Below, one piece after another: positions 35,043 to 44,859 of a stretch of DNA of 64,000 nt. A model generated the notes under the pieces. That model saw only the letters and a program-made list of their open reading frames with translations, had not been told where the DNA came from and did not search any database. Positions within the stretch are counted from its first letter, which is position 1; the number at the start of each line of letters is the position of its first letter. The translations under genes and the position numbers were made by a program. Origin of the DNA: Brachyspira pilosicoli. Lineage in GTDB: Bacteria > Spirochaetota > Brachyspiria > Brachyspirales > Brachyspiraceae. The stretch spans positions 1 through 64,000 of the forward strand of contig NZ_SAXY01000058.1 of the NCBI RefSeq assembly GCF_008016535.1. The letters run 5' to 3'.

Positions 35043-36566
35043 TTAATTAAGATTAAATCTATACTGCAAAGCTTCTGTTATATGCGATATTTCTATTATC
35101 TCTTTATTTTCTATGTCAGCTATAGTTCTTGAAACTTTAAGTATTTTGTTATAGCTTCTTGCACTCATTGAAAACTTTTGCATTGCCATATTCAGCATAT
35201 TTTTAGCTTTGCTGTCTAATATGCAAAACTTTTCAATATCTCTTATACCCATAGATGAGTTTGAAAATATTTTAACTCCATTTTCTCTAAATCGTTTTTC
35301 CTGTATTTTTCTTGCATCAGTAACTATTTTACGCATAGAAGAAGAACTCTCTCCATCTACTTTTGAAATCATTTTATCATAATCTACTCCTCGTACCTCT
35401 ATTGATATATCTATTCTGTCAAGTATAGGTCCTGAAAGTTTAGCAATATATTTTTTTCTTGCATTTTCAGAGCATCTGCAAATATGTTTTTCATCTCCGT
35501 AATAACCGCAAGGACAAGGATTCATAGCAGCAACCAAAGTAAAATTAGCAGGAAAAGAAATGCTTCCATTTGCTCTGCTTATAGTGATAGTTTTCTCTTC
35601 CATTGGCTCTCTTAAAGTTTGAAGTGCTGAGCTTTGAAACTCCACAAACTCATCAAGAAATAAAACTCCATTATGAGCCAAAGTAATTTCACCTGCTTTT
35701 ATATTTCTTCCTCCTCCTACTAAACTCACATAAGAAGAAGTATGATGAGGTATTCTAAAAGGGCGTTTTTTTACTATCGGCATATTTTTTGACAGCAGTC
35801 CGTATGATGAATATATTTTTGTTACTTCAATAGCCTCTTCAAAAGTGAGTGGAGGAAGTATTGTAGGTATTCTTTTTGCTATTAAAGTTTTACCGCAGCC
35901 GGGTGAGCCTATCATTATAAAGTTATGCCCGCCAGCAGCAGCTATCATCGCAGCACGTTTTGCATATTCCTGACCCTTTACTTCAGAAAAATCTACTGTC
36001 TCATTATTATCTGCAGCAAAATTAAAATTGCCTTTAGATATTATAGCTTCTTTTTTGCCTTCAGAAACATCCATTGCTTCTTTTAGTGTTTTTACAGGGT
36101 ATAAATTAAGTCCTTCAATAATATTTGCTTCTTCCATATTGTTAAAAGGTATAATGGCGTTTTTTATTCCCAATTCTTTAGCATTCAAAAGCATAGAGAA
36201 TATTCCCTTCACCTCTCTTACGCTTCCGTCTAATGCCAATTCGCCTAGTATTATAGTGTTATTCATAAAGTCAGAAAAAAATAACTGTGCACTAGATGAA
36301 AGTATACCCAAGGCAAAAGGCAAATCATACATGCTTCCTGATTTTTTTATATCTGCTGGAGCTAAATTTATAGTTATTCTCTTTGGTGGGAAAAATCTGT
36401 CGCTATTATTTATTGCAGCAATTACTCTCTCTTTTGCCTCATTAACTGCTTGGTCTGGCAATCCAACAACATCAAACTTTGGTAAGCCTTCGGATATATT
36501 TACTTCTATAGTTATTGGTATGCCTTCTATACCATAAAGAGCTTCTGAATATATTTTGGTATGCAT
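35043..36566 (-). CDS. comM: ComM/YifB-family Mg-chelatase-like AAA+ ATPase
   Basis: Helicase-like motor that helps branch migration during natural transformation in other bacteria. 507 residues: N-terminal Lon-like domain (GLPKFDVVGLPDQAVNEAKE), Walker A in MIGSPGCGKTLIAKRIP, Walker B VLFLDEFVEF, and a zinc-type cysteine group in NPCPCGYYGDEKHICRCSE. Ends SHITEALQYRFNLN. A 37-nt relic of the same gene lies at 33996-34032. Confidence 0.94.
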   Translation of the reverse strand: MHTKIYSEALYGIEGIPITIEVNISEGLPKFDVVGLPDQAVNEAKERVIAAINNSDRFFPPKRITINLAPADIKKSGSMYDLPFALGILSSSAQLFFSDFMNNTIILGELALDGSVREVKGIFSMLLNAKELGIKNAIIPFNNMEEANIIEGLNLYPVKTLKEAMDVSEGKKEAIISKGNFNFAADNNETVDFSEVKGQEYAKRAAMIAAAGGHNFIMIGSPGCGKTLIAKRIPTILPPLTFEEAIEVTKIYSSYGLLSKNMPIVKKRPFRIPHHTSSYVSLVGGGRNIKAGEITLAHNGVLFLDEFVEFQSSALQTLREPMEEKTITISRANGSISFPANFTLVAAMNPCPCGYYGDEKHICRCSENARKKYIAKLSGPILDRIDISIEVRGVDYDKMISKVDGESSSSMRKIVTDARKIQEKRFRENGVKIFSNSSMGIRDIEKFCILDSKAKNMLNMAMQKFSMSARSYNKILKVSRTIADIENKEIIEISHITEALQYRFNLN

Positions 36567-36652
36567 AAAGTATTACTCCTATTAATTTTTTTATGCATAT
36601 AGTTAAACAAACTTTTTATAATTTTAAGCCTTGATTTTATATTATTTTTTTA

Positions 36653-37147
36653 TTAATTTATTTTTGTCATAGTGCCTCTATAATATACAGGAGTTGGATT
36701 TTCTTCATCTGTAAAACTAACTTCAACAATAACATCTGCAGTAGAATTATCAGCATTGAAAGTAGATATTGTTTTATAAGAAGTATAATCATCAATTATA
36801 GTGAACTCTAAAGTGTTTTCTTTCGGATTATTAATTTTATCAAAAGATAAGCTAGGTTCTGGGTAGCTATAGCCTGATATATATACATCTATAGAGGCAT
36901 CATTTTTTATTACAAATTTCCAAGTTAAATATTCAAGAGTGTTATCAGATTTTAGTTTTCCATTCCAAGTGCCTTCATGTTTTATAATATCTTCTTTATT
37001 GTTATTTACTTCTGTGTTAGTTTCGTTAGTATTTGTTTCATTAGATGATGATGCAGAGCTGTATTCTACTCCTGTTGTTTTTTTATTGCGGCAGCTTAAT
37101 AATAATACTATTGCCATCATTATAATTAATAATAGTTTTTTTATCAT
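36653..37147 (-). CDS. Lipoprotein of unknown function
   Basis: 164 residues. Signal IIMMAIVLLLSC, then a low-complexity Ser/Asn/Thr/Glu linker with repeats of NETNTE, then a beta-rich domain (HEGTWNGKL; TWKFVIKNDASIDVYISG). General shape like the lipoprotein at 34557: lipobox, linker, GTW opening, short beta domain. No family assigned. Confidence 0.75.
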   Translation of the reverse strand: MIKKLLLIIMMAIVLLLSCRNKKTTGVEYSSASSSNETNTNETNTEVNNNKEDIIKHEGTWNGKLKSDNTLEYLTWKFVIKNDASIDVYISGYSYPEPSLSFDKINNPKENTLEFTIIDDYTSYKTISTFNADNSTADVIVEVSFTDEENPTPVYYRGTMTKIN

Positions 37148-37339
37148 TTTTTATATTATCCTTTTATATATTCTCTTTTACTAAAATAATATTCTATATG
37201 TAAATATCTCATATAATATAAAAAAAATATATAAATAGTGTTGCAAATTTATTAGCTATAATAATATAAATAATATGTTAAACTATTTTTAATTTATTTC
37301 GTATATTATAGTATACTTTAATTTTTGGGATAAAAAATT

Positions 37340-37879
37340 ATGACAAAAAATATTACATTAATTATATTATTTTTATTTGCTCTAAACCTATACCCTATCG
37401 CTACATCAAAGCAATATAATAATTGGAAGGTAAAAACTATTGTATATGACGGCACAGATAAAAAAACTGTTACAATGTCTTTAAATCTTGATAAAAAGCT
37501 AGAAGTATATATAGCTTCAAGACAAGAACAATTAAACATCACAATTACTTGGTATAATGATAAAATTAATAATGATGATGCTGTAATATCATATTATTTT
37601 GACAATAAACAAAAAACAGAAATAGAACCAATAGTACGCTCAGAAAAAAATAATTTTGATATACTTTATACTATTTCTCCGTCATTTGGAATAGTACAGG
37701 AAGATGAAATAATTAACTTTTTTAAAGATTTAATTAATCATACTACTATGACAATAAAGCCATATAGAGAATCAAAAAATGCATATAATATAGATTTAAA
37801 AGGCATAAAAGAAGCAATAGAATATACAGATTTTTCTAATACTTTATTTGATAAATATAAAACTAGTATTTTAAAATAA
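37340..37879 (+). CDS. Secreted protein of unknown function
   Basis: 179 residues with a cleavable signal peptide (NITLIILFLFALNLYPIA). The mature part is beta-rich at first (WKVKTIVYDGTDKKTVTM; DAVISYYFDNKQKTEIE) and helical at the end. GGGATA site before the ATG. I do not recognise the family. A strong promoter for the next operon begins 2 nt after its stop. Confidence 0.7.
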   Translation: MTKNITLIILFLFALNLYPIATSKQYNNWKVKTIVYDGTDKKTVTMSLNLDKKLEVYIASRQEQLNITITWYNDKINNDDAVISYYFDNKQKTEIEPIVRSEKNNFDILYTISPSFGIVQEDEIINFFKDLINHTTMTIKPYRESKNAYNIDLKGIKEAIEYTDFSNTLFDKYKTSILK

Positions 37880-37880
37880 C

Positions 37881-37909
37881 TTGACTTTTTTTTCTTGTAG
37901 TATTATACT
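37881..37909 (+). promoter_or_regulatory. Strong promoter upstream of the amino-acid transporter operon
   Basis: TTGACT (37881-37886), 17-nt spacer, TATACT (37904-37909). Gives a leader of about 190 nt before the first binding-protein gene. Confidence 0.75.
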
Positions 37910-37932
37910 ATACAGTAATATTGGAGCTATTT

Positions 37933-37995
37933 ATGAGTTATAGTTTTATTACTCTTAAAACATATACATTCTTTCAAGTATTAATCAGGCGTTAA
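37933..37995 (+). CDS. Candidate 20-residue leader peptide
   Basis: MSYSFITLKTYTFFQVLIRR, with GGAG 6 nt before its ATG. The stop codon lies in a small hairpin (AGGC-gttaa-GCCT, 37987-37999). Position between a strong promoter and an amino-acid uptake operon suggests attenuation, but no run of a single amino acid points to the regulator and no clear terminator follows. Confidence 0.4.
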   Translation: MSYSFITLKTYTFFQVLIRR

Positions 37996-38102
37996 GCCTA
38001 GTCATCTATTATATATCAATAAAAAAACGCATTTTATTAATAAAAAAAATATGTTAATATTATACATCTTTATACATATAAAAAAAATTTAGGAGATAAA
38101 AA

Positions 38103-38843
38103 ATGTTTAAAAAAATAATAATTATTACATCATTACTTTTAATATCTTTAATGGCTTTTATGAGCTGCTCTAAAAAGGAAAATAAACTTTATGTTGGAAC
38201 TAATGCTGAATTTGTACCTTTTGAATATAGAGAAGGCGACCAAATTGTTGGATTTGATGTAGACTTAATTAATGAAGTAGCAAAAATTATAAAACAAGAT
38301 ATTGAGTTTGTAGACATGGCTTTTGACGGACTTCTTCCAGCTTTACAATCTAAAAAAATAGACATAATCATTGCTGGTATGACTGCAACTGAAGAGAGAA
38401 AGAAGTTTGTTAATTTTTCAGAACCTTATTATAACAGTCAGCAATCTATATTAGTTCATAAAGACAATAATGATATTATTGGCTTTGATAATTTAGAAGG
38501 TAAAAATGTTGGTGTTGTATTAGGTTATACAGGGGATTTAATTGTAAGTGAAATGTCTAATGTAAATGCTCAAAAATATGGTGCTACATCAGAGGCAGTA
38601 ATAGCTTTAAAAAGTAAAAAAGTAGATGCTGTAGTTTTAGATTATGAACCTGCTAAACAATATTTTAATCAAAATGATGATTTAAAATTAATTATTACAG
38701 ATTCAGTAAATGAAGAGTATGCTATTGCTATGAGAAAAGAAGATACAGAATTGCTTAAAAAAGTTAATGATGCTTTAAATACTATAAAAGAAAATGGCAC
38801 TTATGACATGCTTATAGAAAAATATTTTAACGCTGGATTATAA
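38103..38843 (+). CDS. Polar amino-acid ABC transporter substrate-binding lipoprotein 1
   Basis: 246 residues, SBP_bac_3 family. Lipobox in LMAFMSC, then LYVGTNAEFVPFEYREGDQ, IVGFDVDLINEVAKII, MAFDGLLPALQSKKID and IIAGMTATEERKKFVNFS, the standard strands around the ligand site with the conserved Arg. Only 35 nt before a second, similar receptor. The pair shares an operon with one permease and one ATPase. Substrate uncertain (His/Arg/Gln/Cys class). Confidence 0.92.
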   Translation: MFKKIIIITSLLLISLMAFMSCSKKENKLYVGTNAEFVPFEYREGDQIVGFDVDLINEVAKIIKQDIEFVDMAFDGLLPALQSKKIDIIIAGMTATEERKKFVNFSEPYYNSQQSILVHKDNNDIIGFDNLEGKNVGVVLGYTGDLIVSEMSNVNAQKYGATSEAVIALKSKKVDAVVLDYEPAKQYFNQNDDLKLIITDSVNEEYAIAMRKEDTELLKKVNDALNTIKENGTYDMLIEKYFNAGL

Positions 38844-38878
38844 TATTATAATATAGTTATTAGTGGGAGATTATTTTA

Positions 38879-39610
38879 ATGAAAAATATATTAAGAGTTG
38901 TTTTATTAGTTTCTTTACTTGCTGTGCTGTCTTGCGGTAAAGAAGAGAGCGATGTTTTGTATGTAGGCACTAATGCTGAATATCCTCCTTTTGAGTATTT
39001 AGATGAGAATGGAAATGTTGTTGGATTTGATGTTGAGCTTATAAATGAGATATCAAAAATAATAGGAAAGAAAATAGAAATAAAAGATATGACTTTTGAC
39101 GGACTTATACCTGCTTTAGAGGCTAAAACTATAGACATACTTATAGCTGGTATTACTGCTACAGAGTCAAGAAAGAAAGTTATTAATTTTTCTAATCCTT
39201 ATTTTGAATCTCAGCAGGCTATTATAGTAAAAGAAGATAATAACACTATTACTAACTTTGACAGCTTAAACAATACTTATACAGTTGGTGTTGTTTTAGG
39301 ATATGTGGGAGATGTTGCTTTAACAGAGAGTAAAAAAGTTGATAAAATAGAGAGATTTAATAGAACAGCAGATACTATAGTGGCATTACAGAATGGCAAA
39401 ATAGATGCTGCTATAATGGATTATCCTATAGCCGTTGGTTATATAAAGAACAATGAAGGTCTTAAAGCTATTAAAACAGATTTATCTATACAAGAGCTTT
39501 GTATTGGTTTTAGAAAAGAAGATACTAAGCTTTTGGAAGATGTAAACAAAGCTTTAGATACTTTGAAAGAAAACGGCAAATATGATGAGCTTGTAAAAAA
39601 ATATTTTTAA
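38879..39610 (+). CDS. Polar amino-acid ABC transporter substrate-binding lipoprotein 2
   Basis: 243 residues; close paralogue of the preceding gene (LYVGTNAEYPPFEYLDENG; MTFDGLIPALEAKTID). Lipobox LLAVLSC. The two have diverged at several sites (VNFSEPYYNSQ against INFSNPYFESQ), consistent with tandem duplication followed by change of ligand preference. GGGAG site before the ATG. Confidence 0.92.
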   Translation: MKNILRVVLLVSLLAVLSCGKEESDVLYVGTNAEYPPFEYLDENGNVVGFDVELINEISKIIGKKIEIKDMTFDGLIPALEAKTIDILIAGITATESRKKVINFSNPYFESQQAIIVKEDNNTITNFDSLNNTYTVGVVLGYVGDVALTESKKVDKIERFNRTADTIVALQNGKIDAAIMDYPIAVGYIKNNEGLKAIKTDLSIQELCIGFRKEDTKLLEDVNKALDTLKENGKYDELVKKYF

Positions 39611-39662
39611 TATTTAAGTTTAAAATACAGAGATAATTTGTAATTAATTTGAAGGAAAGCAG

Positions 39663-40376
39663 ATGACAGAATATTTAGAGTTGCTTAAAGAAGTATTTAT
39701 AGCCAACCATAGATATATGTATATGGTTAAGGGGCTTTTATTTTCTATAGGAACTACTTTATTTGCTACACTTATAGGTATAGTTCTTGGTATATTAATT
39801 GCCCTTATGCAATTATCTCATATTTATCCTTTAAAAAATATTAAGGGTTTTGAGACATTTAATCCTATATCAAAGTTAGCATTTGGATATGTAAATTTAA
39901 TAAGGGGTACACCTGCGGTTGTTCAGCTTATGATTTGGGCGAATGTAGTATTTGTGGGAGCTTTAAGAAATACGCCTATACTTATTATCTCTGCTATAGC
40001 TTTTGGGATTAACTCTGCTGCTTATGTTGCTGAGATTATAAGGGCTGGTATCGAGGGGCTTGATAAGGGGCAGATGGAGGCTTCTAGGGCTTTAGGGCTT
40101 AATTATGTTCTTTCTATGAAAGAGATTATTATACCGCAGGCTGTTAAAAATATACTTCCTGCTTTGGTGAGCGAGTTTATTACTCTTATTAAAGAAACTT
40201 CTATTGTTGGTTTTATAGGGGGAGTTGATTTGCTTCGTTCTGCTAACATTATTACTAGTCAAACTTATAGGGGGGTTGAGCCTCTTATTGCTGTGGGTAT
40301 AATATATTTGATATTAACTTCTATCTTTGCTATGTTTATGAGAAAGGTAGAGAAGGGGCTTAGAGAAAGTGATTAA
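39663..40376 (+). CDS. Amino-acid ABC transporter permease (HisM/GlnP family)
   Basis: 237 residues, five to six membrane spans. The EAA loop that contacts the ATPase is [22 protein letters not shown]-terminal [20 protein letters not shown] and [15 protein letters not shown] are typical of the HEQRO subfamily. It forms a homodimer in such systems. Overlaps the ATPase gene by 8 nt (GTGATTAA). Confidence 0.94.
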   Translation: MTEYLELLKEVFIANHRYMYMVKGLLFSIGTTLFATLIGIVLGILIALMQLSHIYPLKNIKGFETFNPISKLAFGYVNLIRGTPAVVQLMIWANVVFVGALRNTPILIISAIAFGINSAAYVAEIIRAGIEGLDKGQMEASRALGLNYVLSMKEIIIPQAVKNILPALVSEFITLIKETSIVGFIGGVDLLRSANIITSQTYRGVEPLIAVGIIYLILTSIFAMFMRKVEKGLRESD

Positions 40377-41097
40377 AATAGAAAATTTACATAAAAAATT
40401 TAATCAATTAGAAGTATTAAAGGGCATAGATGTTAATGTTGAGAAGGGTGAGATTATTGCGATTATTGGTCCTTCTGGAAGCGGTAAATCTACTTTCTTA
40501 AGATGTATCAACAGACTTGAAGAGCCTACCTACGGAAAGATATTTATAGACGGTGAAAATATATTAGACAAAAAAACTGATATAAATAAAATAAGAGAAA
40601 AGGTTGGAATGGTATTTCAGCATTTTAATTTGTTTCCTCATAAAACAGTAATGGAAAATATTATCTTAGCACCTATGAAATTAAAGGGCTTAAGCAAAGA
40701 AGAGGCTGAAACTAAGGCACTTGAGCTATTGCAAAAAGTTGGGCTTGTTGAGAAAAAAGACACCTATCCTAATAAACTTTCAGGAGGGCAGAAACAGAGA
40801 ATTGCCATTGCTAGGGCTTTAGCTATGGAGCCTGATGTTATGCTATTTGATGAGCCTACTTCTGCATTAGACCCTGAGATGATTAAAGAAGTTTTGGACG
40901 TTATGATAGATTTAGCTAAAGATGGTATGACTATGCTTATAGTTACTCATGAAATGGGGTTTGCTAAAAATGTTGCAAGCAGAATACTATTTATGAATGA
41001 TGGTATTATACTTGAAGATGAGACACCTGAAGAGTTCTTTAATAATCCTAAACATAATAGAACTAAAGAGTTTTTATATAAAGTTTTAAATAAATAG
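40369..41097 (+). CDS. Amino-acid ABC transporter ATP-binding protein (GlnQ/HisP family)
   Basis: 242 residues with GTG start. Walker [20 protein letters not shown]-loop [17 protein letters not shown], signature [17 protein letters not shown], Walker [17 protein letters not shown]-loop IVTHEMGFA. Completes a two-receptor amino-acid importer. Confidence 0.96.
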   Translation: MIKIENLHKKFNQLEVLKGIDVNVEKGEIIAIIGPSGSGKSTFLRCINRLEEPTYGKIFIDGENILDKKTDINKIREKVGMVFQHFNLFPHKTVMENIILAPMKLKGLSKEEAETKALELLQKVGLVEKKDTYPNKLSGGQKQRIAIARALAMEPDVMLFDEPTSALDPEMIKEVLDVMIDLAKDGMTMLIVTHEMGFAKNVASRILFMNDGIILEDETPEEFFNNPKHNRTKEFLYKVLNK

Positions 41098-41243
41098 TTT
41101 TTTGTAAATATAAAATTTAATTACTATAATTTATAAACTTTTCGAGAGCAGTATAATCATAAAATATTTTAGTTTATCTTTTTTGCAAAAAAAAATATAT
41201 ATGATATAATATAATCTAAAATTTATTTAAGAGGTTCCCTACA

Positions 41244-42692
41244 ATGGATTTAAATGAATTGAGCATAATTGAAATTAGAGAGAAATTAAAAAATAAAGAA
41301 ATAGATGCTGTTAGTTTAACAGAATCTATTATAAAGAAAATAGAAGAAGATGATAAAAGAGAAGATAAAATATATGCTTATTTAGAAATTTTTAAAGATG
41401 AAGCAATAGAGCAAGCTAAAAAAGCACAAGAGAGAATTAACAAAGGTGAAGATTTGCCTCTTCTTGGAGTTCCTTTAGCTATTAAAGATAATTTATGTTA
41501 TAAAGACCATTTAATGACAGCTTCTTCAAAGATGCTTGAAGGCTATAAAGCTCCATACACTGCCCCTACAGTTCAAAGATTAATAGACAATGGTGCTATT
41601 ATAATTGGAAGAACTAATATGGACGAGTTTGCAATGGGCGGCACTACAGAAACTTCTAATTATGGAATAACTAGAAACCCTGTTAATAGAAAACATGTTC
41701 CTGGAGGTTCTTCAGGCGGTTCTGCTGCGGCTGTTGCTGCTAATTTTGCTTTTGGTGCTTTGGGAAGTGATACTGGCGGTTCTATTAGACAGCCTGCTTC
41801 TTTCTGCGGTATAGTTGGTGTTAAGCCTACTTATGGAAGAGTTCCTAGATTAGGTTGTATTGCTATGGCGAGTAGTTTAGACCAAGTAGGACCTCTTGCT
41901 AAAGATGTTAAAGATGCTGCTTTAATGACTAAAATTATTGCTGGTTTTGACCCTAAAGAATCTACTACTTTAAACATACCTGTGCCTGATTATAATTCTT
42001 TATTAGACGGAAATGTTAAGGGTATGAGAATTGGGCTTGCTAAAGAATATTATGAAACTGATTTATTAAATAATGAAGTAAGAGAGAATGTAATGAAGGC
42101 TATAGATAATCTTAAATCTCAGGGTGCTGAGATAGTGGATATATCTTTGCCTAATGCTAAATATGGTTCTAGGGTTTATACTGCTGTTATGGCGGTTGAG
42201 GTTGCTTCTAATATGGGCAGGTATGACGGTATAAGATATGGATATCACCCTAAAGGCGATTTTAATTTAGATGAATATTATTATGCTTCAAGAAGTGCTG
42301 GACTTGCTTTTGAAACTAGGGCTAGAATATTATTTGGTACTTTAATGACTGGTAAAAAATTCTTCTACAGTCATTATCAGCATGCTCTAAAGGTGAGAAA
42401 ATTAATGCAAATGGACTTTGACAATGCATTCAAAAATGTTGATATTATTATATCTCCTACTTCACCTATAACTGCTGGTCTTTTGGGTACAAGAGATCAA
42501 ACAGACAGTGCTTTAGGTTTCTTGGCAGACAGTTATGCTTCAAACATTAACTTAGTAGGTCTTCCTGCTATGAGCGTGCCTTGCGGTTATGACAAAAACA
42601 ATATGCCTATAGGTATACAGTTTATAGCTAAGCAGTTTGATGAAGCTTCTATGTTCAAAATGGCTTATGCTCATGAAGTAAATTATAAATAA
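41244..42692 (+). CDS. gatA: Glutamyl-tRNA(Gln)/aspartyl-tRNA(Asn) amidotransferase subunit A
   Basis: 482 residues. The Ser-cisSer-Lys catalytic triad segments are visible: VPLAIKDNLCYKDHLM (Lys), PGGSSGGSAAAVAANFA and GSDTGGSIRQPASFCG (Ser pair). It releases ammonia from glutamine for the GatB subunit. gatC and gatB are not adjacent, so the trio is split in this genome. AT-rich upstream region contains TATAAT-like sequences; ribosome-binding site weak. Confidence 0.95.
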   Translation: MDLNELSIIEIREKLKNKEIDAVSLTESIIKKIEEDDKREDKIYAYLEIFKDEAIEQAKKAQERINKGEDLPLLGVPLAIKDNLCYKDHLMTASSKMLEGYKAPYTAPTVQRLIDNGAIIIGRTNMDEFAMGGTTETSNYGITRNPVNRKHVPGGSSGGSAAAVAANFAFGALGSDTGGSIRQPASFCGIVGVKPTYGRVPRLGCIAMASSLDQVGPLAKDVKDAALMTKIIAGFDPKESTTLNIPVPDYNSLLDGNVKGMRIGLAKEYYETDLLNNEVRENVMKAIDNLKSQGAEIVDISLPNAKYGSRVYTAVMAVEVASNMGRYDGIRYGYHPKGDFNLDEYYYASRSAGLAFETRARILFGTLMTGKKFFYSHYQHALKVRKLMQMDFDNAFKNVDIIISPTSPITAGLLGTRDQTDSALGFLADSYASNINLVGLPAMSVPCGYDKNNMPIGIQFIAKQFDEASMFKMAYAHEVNYK

Positions 42693-42884
42693 TAATTTTT
42701 TATATAGACTAAATTAATATTATTTTAATAGTATAGAATATATATTATTAAAATAATATTTAATTTTGATTAATATTTTTGAAATTGTAATTTAAATTAT
42801 TTATTATTGTATATTAAGAAATTTTAAAACCATATAAAGTTTTTATTAAATTTTTAAGCCTATCAAAGTTTTTATATTTTATTA

Positions 42885-43482
42885 CTCTCGGGGACTAGAT
42901 ATCCTGAGAAGCGTACCTGTAAAGTAGCTTCGTGTTTTTTATTGGTATAAAAGAACCAAAAGAACTGCAATTTTAATCTAAAATATATATTGTTTTTTAT
43001 TTTATATATATTCCAAACATACAAAGCTAAAACACTTGCACTTTTTGCAACTTTTTGCTATGGGAAAAAGTTGAATAAAATAAAAGCTTATATAATAAAA
43101 TATGGTTGTTTAACTATATACTAAAAATTTTTAAGTTTGTAATTTGTTCTATTTCTTCGGGGGCTAGTTCCAGTACCCTTACTTTTTTTGCGACTGAAAG
43201 GAGTGCCGGAGGCGTGACCAAAAAAAGCAAAAGGACTACATTTTTTAGATTAAAATAAGCTATTATTTTATATTAATATATATTCCAAACATATAAAGAA
43301 AAATCACTTGCACTTTTTTAGTTCTTTGACGAAGTCCGCAGAGTGTATGCCATGGGAAAAGTTGATAAAAAATTAAAATATTAAGTTTAAATATTTATTA
43401 ACGCACGTTTAGTTGATATTAGTTTTTTGATTTATTGCAATTATTAATAAAATTTATATTTTAAGTTTTGTTTACCGTGCGG
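42885..43482 (+). repeat. Composite block of dispersed repeats
   Basis: Two diverged module-2 copies (42893-42972 and near 43150-43245), module 1 with the AAAAAGTTGAATAAAA end at 43033-43080, a shortened module 1 near 43305-43370 that includes GACGAAGTCCGCAGAGTG, and an ACGCACG...CCGTGCGG element at 43401-43482. Occupies most of the 811-nt gap between convergent gatA and pyrFE; 42693-42884 is featureless AT-rich DNA. Confidence 0.85.
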
Positions 43483-43503
43483 TGTTTTTTAATAAAATTA
43501 TTA

Positions 43504-44859
43504 TCAAACATTCCAGTTATCTGGGTCTTTATTCCACTCTAAAGCTTTCTTCAATTCCTCTTCACTTATATACTTCTCATCTTTTGCTATTTCCATTAAT
43601 GAAGAGAAATTAGATAGAGAAGAGAATTTGATATTTGCATCTTCAAAGTTTTTCTTAGCCTTTTCAAACTCATAAGAAAATATTGAAATAATCTCAAGCC
43701 CAATAGCTCCTTCCGCCTTAGCTGCCTCAAATGCTTTTATAGAACTTCCGCCTGTTGAAATTAAATCCTCTATAAGTATTAATCTCTTGCCGTTACAATC
43801 AGCTCCTTCAATCTGTCTTCCTCTGCCATGCTCTTTTTTCTCTGCTCTAATATAACACATAGGCTTATCAAGTTCATATGCTATAAAAGATGCCCAAGGT
43901 ATGCCGGCAGTTGCAGTACCAGCTACTATATCAAAGTCTTTTAATTTTAATATATTTACAAAAGATTCAACTATCACTTTTCTATATTCAGGAAAACCTA
44001 TTACATATCTATTATCGCAATATATAGGGCTTTTTATTCCAGATACAAAAGTAAAAGGCTCTTTAACATTAATTTTTACAGCTTGAGATGAAAGCAAAGC
44101 CATAGCTATTTTTTGAGCCTTGCTTTTTTTATTGTTTTCCATACCATCAGCAATCTCTTCTACAACCATTCTGCAAGCTTTAACTCTGTCTTCGCTTCTT
44201 GTGATAGGACGTCCAACTACAAGATAATCGCATCCGTTTTCTATAGCCTCTTTTGGTGTCATAATTCTCTCTTGGTCATCAACGCTAGCCCACTTCGGAC
44301 GAACCCCCGGACATACTGTTCTAAATCTCTCTCCGCATTCTTTTTTGATAATAGCAGCCTCTCTAGGTGAGCATACAACTCCGTCAAGCCCTGCCTCTTT
44401 TCCAAGTTTTGCCCAATTAACAGCTAAATCTTTTAATGCTATATTTGAAGTGAACATGTTTTTTACGTCATTTTCTGAAAGACTAGTTAAAACTGTTACA
44501 CCTATTATTAAGTTCTCTTTGTTTAGTTTTTTTATCTCTTCAACAGTTTTTTCCATCATCTTCTTTCCGCCGCTTGTATGCACATTAAACATAAATACAT
44601 TCTGTTTAGCAGCAAAAAGCGAAGCCATAGCTGTTGTATTTGGTATGTCATGAAATTTCAAATCTAAAAATACTTTTTTATTTTTATTAGCCAAATATTC
44701 TATTATCTCGCCTTTAGTATATAAAAATAATTCAAGTCCCACTTTATAAAACACAGCCTCATCGCCAAGTTCATCTATTAACGCTACCGCCTCAGACATA
44801 GAATTAAAATCTAATGCTATTATAAGTCTGTCTTTTGGATTGTTATCTGCTATCATCAT
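43504..44859 (-). CDS. pyrF-pyrE: Bifunctional OMP decarboxylase-orotate phosphoribosyltransferase (PyrF-PyrE fusion)
   Basis: Catalyses the last two steps to UMP. Residues 1-235 are OMP decarboxylase: DRLIIALDFNSM, FLDLKFHDIPNTTAM (the D-x-K-x-x-D site), GVRPKWASVDDQ and YLVVGRPITRS. Residues 245-451 are orotate phosphoribosyltransferase with PRPP motif LILIEDLISTGGSSIKAF and KKEHGRGRQIEGA. The order is the reverse of animal UMP synthase (PyrE-PyrF). Stop overlaps nothing; the start overlaps the pyrD stop by 4 nt. Confidence 0.95.
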   Translation of the reverse strand: MMIADNNPKDRLIIALDFNSMSEAVALIDELGDEAVFYKVGLELFLYTKGEIIEYLANKNKKVFLDLKFHDIPNTTAMASLFAAKQNVFMFNVHTSGGKKMMEKTVEEIKKLNKENLIIGVTVLTSLSENDVKNMFTSNIALKDLAVNWAKLGKEAGLDGVVCSPREAAIIKKECGERFRTVCPGVRPKWASVDDQERIMTPKEAIENGCDYLVVGRPITRSEDRVKACRMVVEEIADGMENNKKSKAQKIAMALLSSQAVKINVKEPFTFVSGIKSPIYCDNRYVIGFPEYRKVIVESFVNILKLKDFDIVAGTATAGIPWASFIAYELDKPMCYIRAEKKEHGRGRQIEGADCNGKRLILIEDLISTGGSSIKAFEAAKAEGAIGLEIISIFSYEFEKAKKNFEDANIKFSSLSNFSSLMEIAKDEKYISEEELKKALEWNKDPDNWNV

